This document shows, one piece after another, positions 8,758-17,413 of a DNA stretch of 64,000 nucleotides. Made by a program: the position numbers and the translations under genes. Each line of letters starts with the position of its first letter. Within the stretch, counting starts at the first letter, position 1. Source of the DNA: Daejeonella sp. H1SJ63 (GTDB lineage Bacteria > Bacteroidota > Bacteroidia > Sphingobacteriales > Sphingobacteriaceae); assembly GCF_029360775.1 (NCBI RefSeq), contig NZ_JARKMZ010000002.1, positions 144,628 through 208,627 of the forward strand, in the 5' to 3' direction. Under the pieces are notes generated by a model. The model was given only the letters and a program-made list of their open reading frames with translations. It was not told the DNA's origin and searched no databases.

Positions 8758-10641
8758 ATGTCATTTAATAAAAATTATTTTTTCTTTTTATTTATTCTGA
8801 TACTGATTTCCTGCTCAGGTGAAAAGGCTGCGAAAAGAATACCAATAGAGAATTTCTTTAGCGTGCCCATTAAGAATAATTATCTGGTATCACCGGATGG
8901 AAAATTTATTTCTTATCTCAAACCTGACAATAATCGTATTCATATTTATGTAGAGACCTGGGATGGGAAAAATACAACACAGCTTACCTGCGATACCAAC
9001 AGGAGTATCTCTGGTTATTTCTGGGCAAATAATCAGGAGATTGTTTATTTGAAGGATGGTTCAGAAGAAAAGGATCCCAGCCTGTTTGCAGTAAGATTTG
9101 ATGGCACGAATAAAAGGGAGCTTGTTACTTTTAAAAATACTAAGATCAAGTTAATAACTACAGGTCAGGTTCACGATGATCATGTTCTGCTAGCCCTGAA
9201 TAAACGTGATTCTACAGTTTTTGATGCCTACCGATTAAATATCCAAACCGGGCAACTTTCATTACTATTGAAGAATCCTGGAAATATAACCAAATGGTTC
9301 TCGGATCCGGCTGGTAAGCTGAGAATGGCAGTAGCCAGCGATGGTGTAAATGAAACGATATTATACCGGGATTCAGAGAATCAGAAATTCCGGGCGGTAT
9401 TAACCAACAATTTTAAAACCAGTGTATTACCGGTTGCATTTAGCGCTGACAATAGCTGTATTTATGCATTGTCTAATCAAAACAGAGACAGAATGGCTTT
9501 GGTTGAGCTTGACTGCATTACCGGTAGTGAACACCGTATTATTTACAGTAATCCTGAGGTAGATGTTACTGATGCAACTTATTCTGTGAAAAAAGGCAAG
9601 CTTGTTTTTGCCGATTTTGAGACATGGAAAAAAGACAGACATTACCTGGATGATACTGTGAAGAACATATTTAAACAGCTCGACAAATTGCTTCCAAATA
9701 CAGAAATCAGAGTCGGCAGTTCTGATTTTGATGAAAAGAAATTCATAATCCGTAGCTATACCGACCGTAATCCGGGTTCTTTCTATCTGTACACTCCGGA
9801 TGATAATAAGCTGGTAAAGTTGAGTGATGTAAATGCTACTCTGGATGTGGATGAACTTGCAGAAATGAAGCCTGTAAGTTTTATTGCCAGAGATGGATTG
9901 CTGGTAAATGGATATCTGACCCTGCCTAAGGGGAGTAAAAAGAAGAAACTTCCGGTGGTAGTGATACCTCATGGCGGCCCTGATTCAAGAAACAGCTGGG
10001 GTTATAATTCGGAAGTTCAGTTTTTGGCTAACAGAGGTTATGCTGTATTTCAAGTCAACTTCAGAGGATCAAAAGGTTATGGGAAAAAATTCTGGATCGC
10101 AGGATTTAAAGAATGGGGTGGAAAAATGCAGGACGATATTACGGATGGAGTAAGATGGCTGATTTCGGAGGGGCTTGCTGATCCAAAGCGTATTGCTATT
10201 TACGGATCAGGATTTGGTGGATTTTCTGCACTGCATGGGTTATTTACAAGGCCGGATCTCTATAAATGCGGTGCTTCTTATTCAGGATTTACAAATTTGT
10301 TTGCTTACCTGAAGGATATTCCACCATATTTCAGACCATATCTTCAGATGTATTATGAAACGGTAGGTAATCCTGAAACTGATGCCGATTATTTCAGGGC
10401 CATTTCACCGGTGTTTCAAACTGACAAAATAAAGTCACCGGTACTAATTGCACAGGGTACCAGAGATCCAAGGGTGAATATGAATGAGACTAATCAGTTT
10501 GTTAAAGAATTGAGAAAGCGAAATGTACCTGTTACATATTTATTAAAGGACGGTGAGGGGCAGATCTTCAGGAATAGCGGGAATAGGCTGGAACTTTATA
10601 AGGAACTTGAAATATTTCTTGCAAAGAACCTTGGACGATAG
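8758..10641 (+). CDS. S9 prolyl-oligopeptidase-fold lipoprotein lacking catalytic Ser and His
   Basis: A 627-residue protein with a lipoprotein signal (LISCSG, Cys about residue 20), a beta-propeller-like N-terminal half (about residues 35-355) and an alpha/beta hydrolase half (about 370-627) of the S9 family. Family landmarks are clear: VVVIPHGGPDSR, FQVNFRGSKGYGKKF and a C-terminal EIFLAKNLG. However, the nucleophile elbow reads YGSGFGG, so the position of the catalytic serine is Gly485, and the catalytic histidine of the usual GEGH is Gln602 (GEGQ). Asp570 (GTRDPRV) remains. It is therefore probably a pseudo-enzyme. It is six bases from a histidine kinase gene, which suggests a sensory or ligand-binding job outside the inner membrane. 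Confidence 0.88.
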   Translation: MSFNKNYFFFLFILILISCSGEKAAKRIPIENFFSVPIKNNYLVSPDGKFISYLKPDNNRIHIYVETWDGKNTTQLTCDTNRSISGYFWANNQEIVYLKDGSEEKDPSLFAVRFDGTNKRELVTFKNTKIKLITTGQVHDDHVLLALNKRDSTVFDAYRLNIQTGQLSLLLKNPGNITKWFSDPAGKLRMAVASDGVNETILYRDSENQKFRAVLTNNFKTSVLPVAFSADNSCIYALSNQNRDRMALVELDCITGSEHRIIYSNPEVDVTDATYSVKKGKLVFADFETWKKDRHYLDDTVKNIFKQLDKLLPNTEIRVGSSDFDEKKFIIRSYTDRNPGSFYLYTPDDNKLVKLSDVNATLDVDELAEMKPVSFIARDGLLVNGYLTLPKGSKKKKLPVVVIPHGGPDSRNSWGYNSEVQFLANRGYAVFQVNFRGSKGYGKKFWIAGFKEWGGKMQDDITDGVRWLISEGLADPKRIAIYGSGFGGFSALHGLFTRPDLYKCGASYSGFTNLFAYLKDIPPYFRPYLQMYYETVGNPETDADYFRAISPVFQTDKIKSPVLIAQGTRDPRVNMNETNQFVKELRKRNVPVTYLLKDGEGQIFRNSGNRLELYKELEIFLAKNLGR

Positions 10642-10647
10642 TTTGAA

Positions 10648-12321
10648 ATGAAAGAGTATCAGCAAAATTATCGCAAGAATTTTTCTCTGGTTATTCTTTT
10701 TTTGATCCTGATTACTACCTCAATGGGAGGTGCTTTTTTTCTTGCTTTCAATCTTACCTCAAAGTATGTTGAAAATGAATTTGTTTCACAGAAAATTGAA
10801 GTCCTCGAAGAAACAGTAAAACCTTACAATGATTTTTTTCAGAATACCATCCCTGAAATTTCTTTTTATCAGGGATATCTGGATTCTGCACAGGCAACTA
10901 AGTTCATTGATACAATATTTAACAAATTCCGGTTTGTGGATCGTGTGTTATTTTATGATGCCGGAATCAGTAATCATAATCTCCCTGATGGAATCAGAGT
11001 TGGGAACTTTACAATGGCTCCAAAATCAGTTTACCAGTTTTCCAGAAATATTCATCCTGATTCAATAGTACTTTATAAAGAGAATCAATACAATAATGCT
11101 TTCTCGACAAAAGCCGGAGATGAATTCAATAAAATGGCCTTGAAGTTCAGTGGTTTTATTACTTCAGCAGATACAACCAAAGTACTGAGCGATGCTGACC
11201 GTTTTAATGTATTTTACAGTATTAATTCGGGAAGGATCACTTTTATGAACATTCCCAGAAACGAAGAAATCAGAATATATAAAGACCTGATGGATAAAAA
11301 TTCTTCATATTCTCCTGTTTATCAGTCTGATATGATGACATTTTATCTCAACCCCCTGCATTTGCACATCATTAATACAAATCCTGAGCTTTATGAGTAT
11401 ATCAGTATTAAGCCATTGGTATACGAATATCTGGAGAATAACCCTGATCTGATCAGTAATGATTTGCCTTTATCCGGACCATTTTCAGGCTATAAACTGT
11501 ATTTCAGTTCAAGTAAGGATTATTTAAGAAAAGAGATAAATTCCAGATTCAGGCCGATTGCAGGAGGGCTGTTTCTTACTTACACCATACTGGTATTTAT
11601 TGCTTATCTGATATACCGGAATTTAAATATCAACAGCAAACTGTTTAAACTTCAATATGACTTTATCAATAACCTGACCCATGAATTCAAAACCCCTGTC
11701 AGTGTAATAAAGATTGCCGGAAATAACATCAGAAGTGCAACAAAACTTACAGATCATGAACGACTTCATTACGGCAAGATTCTGGATGAAGAGGCAGAAA
11801 AACTCAATGATCTTTTGAATAAACTTTTGTCTTTTACTCAGATTGAGAACAAGGCTATTAAAATCAAACCTGAGAATATTAATCTGGAAGTGTTTTGTCA
11901 GAATCTGATAGACAGTTATCAGCTAAAATATCCGTTATTTGACATTAGTTGTAATATCAGGGATATAGATTATCTTAAATCAGATCCAGTGCTTTTAGGC
12001 AGTATCTTTCAAAATCTGATTGACAATGCTTATAAATATTCCAGACCGGATAAGAAAATATTGGTAATTGATATTTCAAAAGTAAAGAAGCAGGTCATTT
12101 TCAGATTTATTGATCAGGGAATCGGGATTCCGGAAGATGATATTGAAAATATATTTAAAAAGTTCTTCAGAGTTCAGAATGAATACAATCAGCAGGGGAG
12201 TGTTGGTCTCGGTTTGGCATTCTGTAAAGAACTGGTTAAATTTATGAACGGAACTATTACAGTTGAGAGTATTGAAGGTAAGGGATCTGAATTTAAAATT
12301 GAATTGCCACTCGAAATATAA
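10648..12321 (+). CDS. Two-component sensor histidine kinase
   Basis: A 557-residue membrane kinase. One helix at about residues 12-35, a large periplasmic sensor region (about 36-304) without a family I recognise, a second helix at about 305-325, then a HisKA domain with phospho-acceptor His345 in NLTHEFKTP, and a HATPase_c domain with N-box NLIDNAYKYS, G1 box DQGIGIP and G2 box GSVGLGLAF. All catalytic motifs look intact. It sits between the catalytically dead S9 lipoprotein (six bases upstream) and its response regulator (two bases downstream), so the three form one operon. Confidence 0.93.
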   Translation: MKEYQQNYRKNFSLVILFLILITTSMGGAFFLAFNLTSKYVENEFVSQKIEVLEETVKPYNDFFQNTIPEISFYQGYLDSAQATKFIDTIFNKFRFVDRVLFYDAGISNHNLPDGIRVGNFTMAPKSVYQFSRNIHPDSIVLYKENQYNNAFSTKAGDEFNKMALKFSGFITSADTTKVLSDADRFNVFYSINSGRITFMNIPRNEEIRIYKDLMDKNSSYSPVYQSDMMTFYLNPLHLHIINTNPELYEYISIKPLVYEYLENNPDLISNDLPLSGPFSGYKLYFSSSKDYLRKEINSRFRPIAGGLFLTYTILVFIAYLIYRNLNINSKLFKLQYDFINNLTHEFKTPVSVIKIAGNNIRSATKLTDHERLHYGKILDEEAEKLNDLLNKLLSFTQIENKAIKIKPENINLEVFCQNLIDSYQLKYPLFDISCNIRDIDYLKSDPVLLGSIFQNLIDNAYKYSRPDKKILVIDISKVKKQVIFRFIDQGIGIPEDDIENIFKKFFRVQNEYNQQGSVGLGLAFCKELVKFMNGTITVESIEGKGSEFKIELPLEI

Positions 12322-12323
12322 AT

Positions 12324-13010
12324 ATGCAAAAGGAGATAAAAATAGCAGTAGTTGAGGATGATGAAAACCTGAGGTTTTTAGTTGTTCATCGTCTTAAGAC
12401 AGAAGGGTATAATGTTGTTGAGGCTTCTGATGGAATAGTTGCAGAAGAACTGATTATGACAGAACAGCCCGATATAGTGTTGCTTGACTGGATGCTTCCC
12501 GGAAAGCAGGGTTCAGAAGTATGTCAGAATGCAAGGAAGCTTGGTTTCGATAATATCATCATTATGATGACAGCCAAAGCTCAGGATGTAGATAAGATTG
12601 ATGCCTACAACTTTGGTGTGTCTGACTATGTTGCAAAGCCATTTAATATGGATGTTCTTGTTGCCCTTATCGAAAACAAGGTAAAATATGTAATTAATAG
12701 CGAAAAATCTGAAGTTTACAGGTTTGGTAATATGGAGCATCATCCTAATACCCATTCATTAATGCGCGACGGAAAGAAGATAGAACTTACTATTCTGGAG
12801 AACCGGATTCTGCTTTATTTTCTTAAAAATGCCAATACTGTTATAAACCGCGACGAATTAATGATGGTAGTTTGGGGATATAACTCAGATGTGAACACAA
12901 GAACCCTGGATATGCATATTGTCAGACTTCGTAAGAAAATTGAAAGTAATCCTGACAGGCCACACTTTATGCAGACTGTACGGGGAGTTGGCTATAAGTT
13001 TATTATTTAG
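12324..13010 (+). CDS. OmpR/PhoB-family response regulator
   Basis: A 228-residue regulator with a receiver domain (acidic pocket Glu11/Asp12/Asp13, phospho-acceptor Asp55 in LLDWMLPG, conserved Lys in DYVAKPF) and a C-terminal winged helix (NRDELMMVVWGYNSDVNTRT, RGVGYKFII). It is the cognate partner of the kinase two bases upstream. Target genes are not evident; the S9-like lipoprotein in the same operon is a candidate for autoregulation. The convergent MOSC gene ends 32 bases away. Confidence 0.95.
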   Translation: MQKEIKIAVVEDDENLRFLVVHRLKTEGYNVVEASDGIVAEELIMTEQPDIVLLDWMLPGKQGSEVCQNARKLGFDNIIIMMTAKAQDVDKIDAYNFGVSDYVAKPFNMDVLVALIENKVKYVINSEKSEVYRFGNMEHHPNTHSLMRDGKKIELTILENRILLYFLKNANTVINRDELMMVVWGYNSDVNTRTLDMHIVRLRKKIESNPDRPHFMQTVRGVGYKFII

Positions 13011-13042
13011 CAGATTTCTTTGACAGAAGCAGTTCCTTAATG

Positions 13043-13702
13043 CTATTGCTTAATCAGCTTTTTTTCAAAGAGGGCACGCCATTCGGCAGTAAGTTCCTGC
13101 AGGTTTGCCAGACGATGCAGCCATTCTTTATTATCCGAATCATGATATCTGATATGATTAACATCCATAACAGAGATCTTTTCCGGATGGGAACAGATAT
13201 GAATAAGTTTATCTGTTTTCCTGACAATACCTGGTTTTATAGTTCTCAGGTAGTAACCGGTTAAGCCGCTTTCCTGTAAATGAACAGGAAATTTTTTATA
13301 ATTATATCTTATTCCAATCATATAGCAGGGACCTCTGGGCTCTGATACTTCCACAATTGCCTCGCCTAATTGATAACGATCACCTATATAAACATTACGT
13401 TCATCAGCATTTATTCCAGATAAAGTAAGATTTTCGCCAAAGGCTGCAAACTCAAGGTCAAAGCCCAGTTCATTTTTCCATTTTGGGAAATGATCTGCAT
13501 TATAACAACATATTGCCTTATCGTTACCTCCGTGATGTTTGGTATCTGCTATAATATCTCCGGCGAAGCCTGTCATCCCCAGATCAATTAAATCTGTCTT
13601 AATTGGTCGTTTACAGAATGCTGTCATTCCTTTCTGATGGTCAGCTACCAATAGTTCAGGCTCACCAAGGATATTCAAAGAAAGAATGGTGATATCTTTC
13701 AT
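13043..13702 (-). CDS. MOSC domain protein (YiiM-like)
   Basis: A 219-residue protein with the MOSC fold characteristic of molybdenum-cofactor sulfurase C-terminal domains and YiiM. The TKHHGGNDKAICCYNADHFP block, FGENLTLSGINADERNVYIGD and SEPRGPCYMIG with its conserved cysteine are all present. YiiM-type proteins reduce N-hydroxylated compounds using Moco; whether this one does is inference. It overlaps the upstream UbiA-like gene by four bases. Confidence 0.9.
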   Translation of the reverse strand: MKDITILSLNILGEPELLVADHQKGMTAFCKRPIKTDLIDLGMTGFAGDIIADTKHHGGNDKAICCYNADHFPKWKNELGFDLEFAAFGENLTLSGINADERNVYIGDRYQLGEAIVEVSEPRGPCYMIGIRYNYKKFPVHLQESGLTGYYLRTIKPGIVRKTDKLIHICSHPEKISVMDVNHIRYHDSDNKEWLHRLANLQELTAEWRALFEKKLIKQ

Positions 13703-14577
13703 AGATGTATTGTACTGAAAATGAATAAAATAAAGAACTGCAGAATCATGGTTCCGTCAAGGAACAGGAAATAATAGTATTCGTCTTTCTCCCATTCTGA
13801 TTTGAAGATAAGCCAGCCTGTTATAATCGTGGATAAAGTTAAAGCGAAATAATTGGCGTCTGGTTTATCGGTAAACATGAACAGAAGAATCAGATAAGCT
13901 GCCAGCAATGACTGACAGAACATGAGCGCTTTTTTTTCTCCAAGCACTACAGGAATTGTTCTTAAATCATTGCTTTTATCCTGAAAAAGATCTCTGATAT
14001 CAAATGGTACTGTTATAGCAGCGATGAACAGGAAGCGCTTTGCAATCAGTATGATGGTGTCATTCAGGGTGATTGCCGTTTCATTATTACTCTCCATTTC
14101 GAGAATTGGCAATAATACACAGCTTAATGACCAGATTGAGGCTATCAGAAATAACTTTACTCCGGGAATGTTTCGCAAACTATATCTTTTTTCCTGAAAT
14201 GAGAATAATGGGAGGCTATAGCTTACAGACACCAATGCAAGTCCGGCGAGTAAGATTATAGATGAGCTACTCAGAAAAAAACTCAGAGGGATAATGGAAA
14301 GGATCGAAATTATCGTTAGTGTAATCGTCAGACGGTAATGTGAAAAGATCCATCTGACTCTCCTGAATGGTGAATTTTCAGGTTTCTGAGGCTTTGACAG
14401 GAGTATGCTGAAATTGTAAAGTGCTAAAGTTGAACAAAACAGCAAGGCCAGAATATATTTATCAGGTTTTACTTGCAGAAGCTGGTATGTAACCATACCC
14501 TGCGCAACAGCACAAAGAGCAATAAAAATATTGCTGAATAACAGAAGGTCAAGAGATTGCCTTATGTATCTATTCAT
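13699..14577 (-). CDS. UbiA-like prenyltransferase-fold membrane protein
   Basis: A 292-residue protein with eight or nine hydrophobic helices. The second aspartate-rich region of the UbiA superfamily is recognisable (FDIRDLFQDKSNDLRTIPVV, about residues 196-215). The first, normally of the form NDxxD, is not: the matching place reads YNFSILLSK with no aspartate. Substrate and activity are therefore uncertain; it may have lost prenyltransferase chemistry or use another. It overlaps the MOSC gene by four bases. Similar UbiA-like proteins are widespread in Bacteroidota without a known role. Confidence 0.72.
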   Translation of the reverse strand: MNRYIRQSLDLLLFSNIFIALCAVAQGMVTYQLLQVKPDKYILALLFCSTLALYNFSILLSKPQKPENSPFRRVRWIFSHYRLTITLTIISILSIIPLSFFLSSSSIILLAGLALVSVSYSLPLFSFQEKRYSLRNIPGVKLFLIASIWSLSCVLLPILEMESNNETAITLNDTIILIAKRFLFIAAITVPFDIRDLFQDKSNDLRTIPVVLGEKKALMFCQSLLAAYLILLFMFTDKPDANYFALTLSTIITGWLIFKSEWEKDEYYYFLFLDGTMILQFFILFIFSTIHL

Positions 14578-14595
14578 AAATTATGCAATGGTTAT

Positions 14596-15861
14596 TTATG
14601 CCATCCCACTGCGCAATTCAAATATCGTAATTTCAGGTAAAACTCCAACCCTGCCCGGATAACCCAGAAAACCATAACCAACATTAACATACAATTGTTG
14701 CTGTCCTTCCTTATAATGGCCTGCCCACTCTTTATAAACATACTGAGATGGGCTCCACTGGAATTTCTCTGTCACAATGCCAAATTGCATGCCATGGGTA
14801 TGTCCGCTGAACATGGCATCTATCTGTGGGTATTCAGGAATAACCTGAGCCCTCCAGTGTGAGGGATCATGAGAAAGCAATAGTTTTACCGGAACATCAT
14901 CTGTATTAATTATGGCTTTTTCCATTTGTCCGTATTTGGCAAAGCGGCCTGCTCCCCAGTTCTCAATACCAAGAACCGCAATCTCCTCTCCATCAACACT
15001 GATTCTTCTGTTCTCATTTAATAAAAGATCCCAGCCCATATTCTTGTGGGTAAGCTTTACGTCTGCAAGATTCTTTGTTTTGGCCGGTGATGAGCCTTTG
15101 CCATAAAAATAATCGCCATAGTCGTGATTACCCAGTACGGAATAAACACCAAGAGGGGCATTCAGTTTTGTAAAGATATCCTGATAATCTCTCATTTCTG
15201 ATGCCACATTGTTTACAAGGTCGCCCGTAAAGAATATTATTTCCGGTTTTTCCTTTAACAACATTTCCACGCCACCGAGTACTGCTTTTCTATCGTAAAA
15301 GCTGCCTGAATGTATATCTGATATTTGCCCGATTGTTATGCCGTCAAATACTTTTGGAAGGTTCGGAAGATATAATGTTCTTCTCTTTACACGGTAATCA
15401 TAAGCGCTTGATACTACACCATAAGTTAGAGAGGCCAGTGGAAGAGCTGCAACCAGTGTCCCTGCTTTAATAAGAAATTCTGATCTGGGGATAGGATTTT
15501 CAGCCCCCGAAATTTCGCCGGAAACAACAGGTTTGTTGCCTTTCAGTTTTCTTTTTATCCAGATTATCCCTCTTCGGATATCGTCTGCAAACAAGAATGG
15601 TAAAATAAATATTTTGGATACAAAGGTCAGGAAGAAGACTACCAGAATGACCGAGCGAAGCATAAATTTAATATTGAAAAATATGCTGATGAATACACCC
15701 AGAATCAGGAGGAAGGAGTAACCCCACCAGATATAGGCGAACGAAAGGTATTTGTTATCTTTCCATTTCCAACTTACAGACCGTACAGCCTTATAAATGT
15801 ATATGTCAACAATTAAAAGCAGAATGCTGATAACTATCAAGCCGATTATTCTGTCAGTCAT
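14596..15861 (-). CDS. Membrane-anchored metallophosphoesterase (YkuE-like)
   Basis: A 421-residue protein with three or four N-terminal membrane helices (about residues 5-100), a basic linker, a further hydrophobic stretch near residues 135-155, and a calcineurin-like phosphoesterase domain. Metal-binding motifs are complete: QISDIHSGS, FTGDLVNN, LGNHDYGD, LSHDPSHW and SGHTHGMQFG. The related YkuE of Bacillus is a cell-wall-associated enzyme; homologues such as LpxG/LpxH act on lipids. Substrate unknown. It is 18 bases upstream of the UbiA-like gene on the same strand. Confidence 0.9.
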   Translation of the reverse strand: MTDRIIGLIVISILLLIVDIYIYKAVRSVSWKWKDNKYLSFAYIWWGYSFLLILGVFISIFFNIKFMLRSVILVVFFLTFVSKIFILPFLFADDIRRGIIWIKRKLKGNKPVVSGEISGAENPIPRSEFLIKAGTLVAALPLASLTYGVVSSAYDYRVKRRTLYLPNLPKVFDGITIGQISDIHSGSFYDRKAVLGGVEMLLKEKPEIIFFTGDLVNNVASEMRDYQDIFTKLNAPLGVYSVLGNHDYGDYFYGKGSSPAKTKNLADVKLTHKNMGWDLLLNENRRISVDGEEIAVLGIENWGAGRFAKYGQMEKAIINTDDVPVKLLLSHDPSHWRAQVIPEYPQIDAMFSGHTHGMQFGIVTEKFQWSPSQYVYKEWAGHYKEGQQQLYVNVGYGFLGYPGRVGVLPEITIFELRSGMA

Positions 15862-15893
15862 TAATTCTTTTGAGTTTATTTTTTTCTTTGTGT

Positions 15894-17402
15894 TTAGTAG
15901 CGGCTGTTATCATCATAATCCTCGTCTTCATCATCTTCAAATTCTGCATTAAACAAACTGTTGAACATATCTGCAAAACTGAATCCATTATCCAGAAAGG
16001 ATTTGCTGATCAGCGAAAATTCAGCAAGTCCGTGAAGTAAAAACTCCATTAGTAAGAGCTGCTGGTTATTACTAAGACTCGGGTGGAACTGTTTTATTAC
16101 ACTTTTCAATCCCGGAATTGATTCAAGTGCACTTTTGTACTCCTCAAGAGAAAGGCTATCTTCTAAATTAATGGTATGTCCTGCACCAAACCAATTGATA
16201 ATTTCAGCATAAGGATTAACGGCTTTTGCCTTTTTTAATTTTTCGGGATCAGGGAAATAGGTGATCATCAGACTTTTTATAGCTTTTCCCAATAAGATGT
16301 TTGCCACTTTTGCCGGACCTTCGAGTTCGCCTTCATAGACCAATTCGATTTTACCTGTTATTGCAGGGATCAGACCCAGAAAGTCTGAGATTCTGACAAA
16401 CGTATTTTCTTCATCATTCAGAAGCATTCTTCTCTCGGCATTACTGATCAGATTTTCATATGCTGATATGGTAAGTCTGGCCGATACTCCTGATTTTTTA
16501 TCAATATATTCAGACTCCCTGGCTTCAAATGCGATTTGTTCAACCAGATCCTTTACAAGTCCATCTGCTTCGATCTGTTCTCTTTGCGACTTTGTTAACC
16601 TTGCTTCCTGCTGAGTGATCTTTCTTGAAATTTCGATGCTGCGCGGGTAATGGGTCAGGATCTGACTTTCAATCCTGTCTTTCAGTGGGGTTACAATCGA
16701 TCCGCGGTTCGTATAATCTTCCGGATTCGCAGTAAACACAAACTGGATATCCAGAGGTAAACGTAATTTAAATCCTCTGATCTGAATGTCTTTTTCCTGA
16801 AGTATATTGAAAAGTGCTACCTGAATTCTCGCCTGAAGGTCAGGTAATTCATTGATTACAAAAATACCTCTGTGCGCGCGGGGGATTAATCCGAAATGGA
16901 TTACTCTTTCATCTGAGTACGTTAACTTCATGGTTGCAGCTTTGATCGGATCAACATCTCCGATCAGGTCGGCTACGGTAACATCAGGGGTAGCCAGTTT
17001 TTCGGTATAGCGGTCTGAACGGTGCAGCCAGGCAATGGGCGTATCTTCTCCTTTAATTTCAAGGATATGATGTCCGAACCATGAAATTGGATTCAGCGGA
17101 TCTTCAAATAATTCAGATCCTTCAATATAGGGCACATACTCATCCAGTAAATTAATCATCAATCGTGCAATACGTGTTTTTGCCTGTCCGCGTAAACCAA
17201 GCAACAAAATATTATGCTGCGATAAGATAGCAGTCTGCAGATCCGGAATGACTGTATCTTCATAACCAATAATCCCTTCCATGACTGTGTTTTTGCCTTT
17301 CAATTCACGTATCAGGTTTTCGCGTAGCTCTTCTTTCACCGTACGGGATTTGTAACCGGATTCTTTTAACTCTTTCAGAGTCTTTATGTGCAGCATATCC
17401 AT
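15894..17402 (-). CDS. MoxR/Mg-chelatase subunit I-like AAA+ ATPase
   Basis: A 502-residue AAA+ ATPase. The P-loop-like segment GLRGQAKT (about residues 69-76) departs from the strict Walker A form (Ala in place of the second Gly), which is usual in this subfamily. The Walker B region is GIFVINELPDL and the sensor segment QFVFTANPEDYTNRG. The C-terminus is very acidic. It is encoded 11 bases downstream of a VWA-domain gene, a pairing typical of MoxR-type chaperone systems that remodel or insert metal into client proteins. The client is unknown. It is not the chlorophyll enzyme; no chlH-like gene is near. Confidence 0.88.
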   Translation of the reverse strand: MDMLHIKTLKELKESGYKSRTVKEELRENLIRELKGKNTVMEGIIGYEDTVIPDLQTAILSQHNILLLGLRGQAKTRIARLMINLLDEYVPYIEGSELFEDPLNPISWFGHHILEIKGEDTPIAWLHRSDRYTEKLATPDVTVADLIGDVDPIKAATMKLTYSDERVIHFGLIPRAHRGIFVINELPDLQARIQVALFNILQEKDIQIRGFKLRLPLDIQFVFTANPEDYTNRGSIVTPLKDRIESQILTHYPRSIEISRKITQQEARLTKSQREQIEADGLVKDLVEQIAFEARESEYIDKKSGVSARLTISAYENLISNAERRMLLNDEENTFVRISDFLGLIPAITGKIELVYEGELEGPAKVANILLGKAIKSLMITYFPDPEKLKKAKAVNPYAEIINWFGAGHTINLEDSLSLEEYKSALESIPGLKSVIKQFHPSLSNNQQLLLMEFLLHGLAEFSLISKSFLDNGFSFADMFNSLFNAEFEDDEDEDYDDNSRY

Positions 17403-17413
17403 ATATCGAATGT

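Noticed and set aside
9427..9972. 181-codon antisense ORF on the minus strand within the S9-like gene
   Set aside because: No domain, no start context, rich in Ile/His/Tyr as expected for the complement of a coding frame; it lies wholly inside a well-supported gene.
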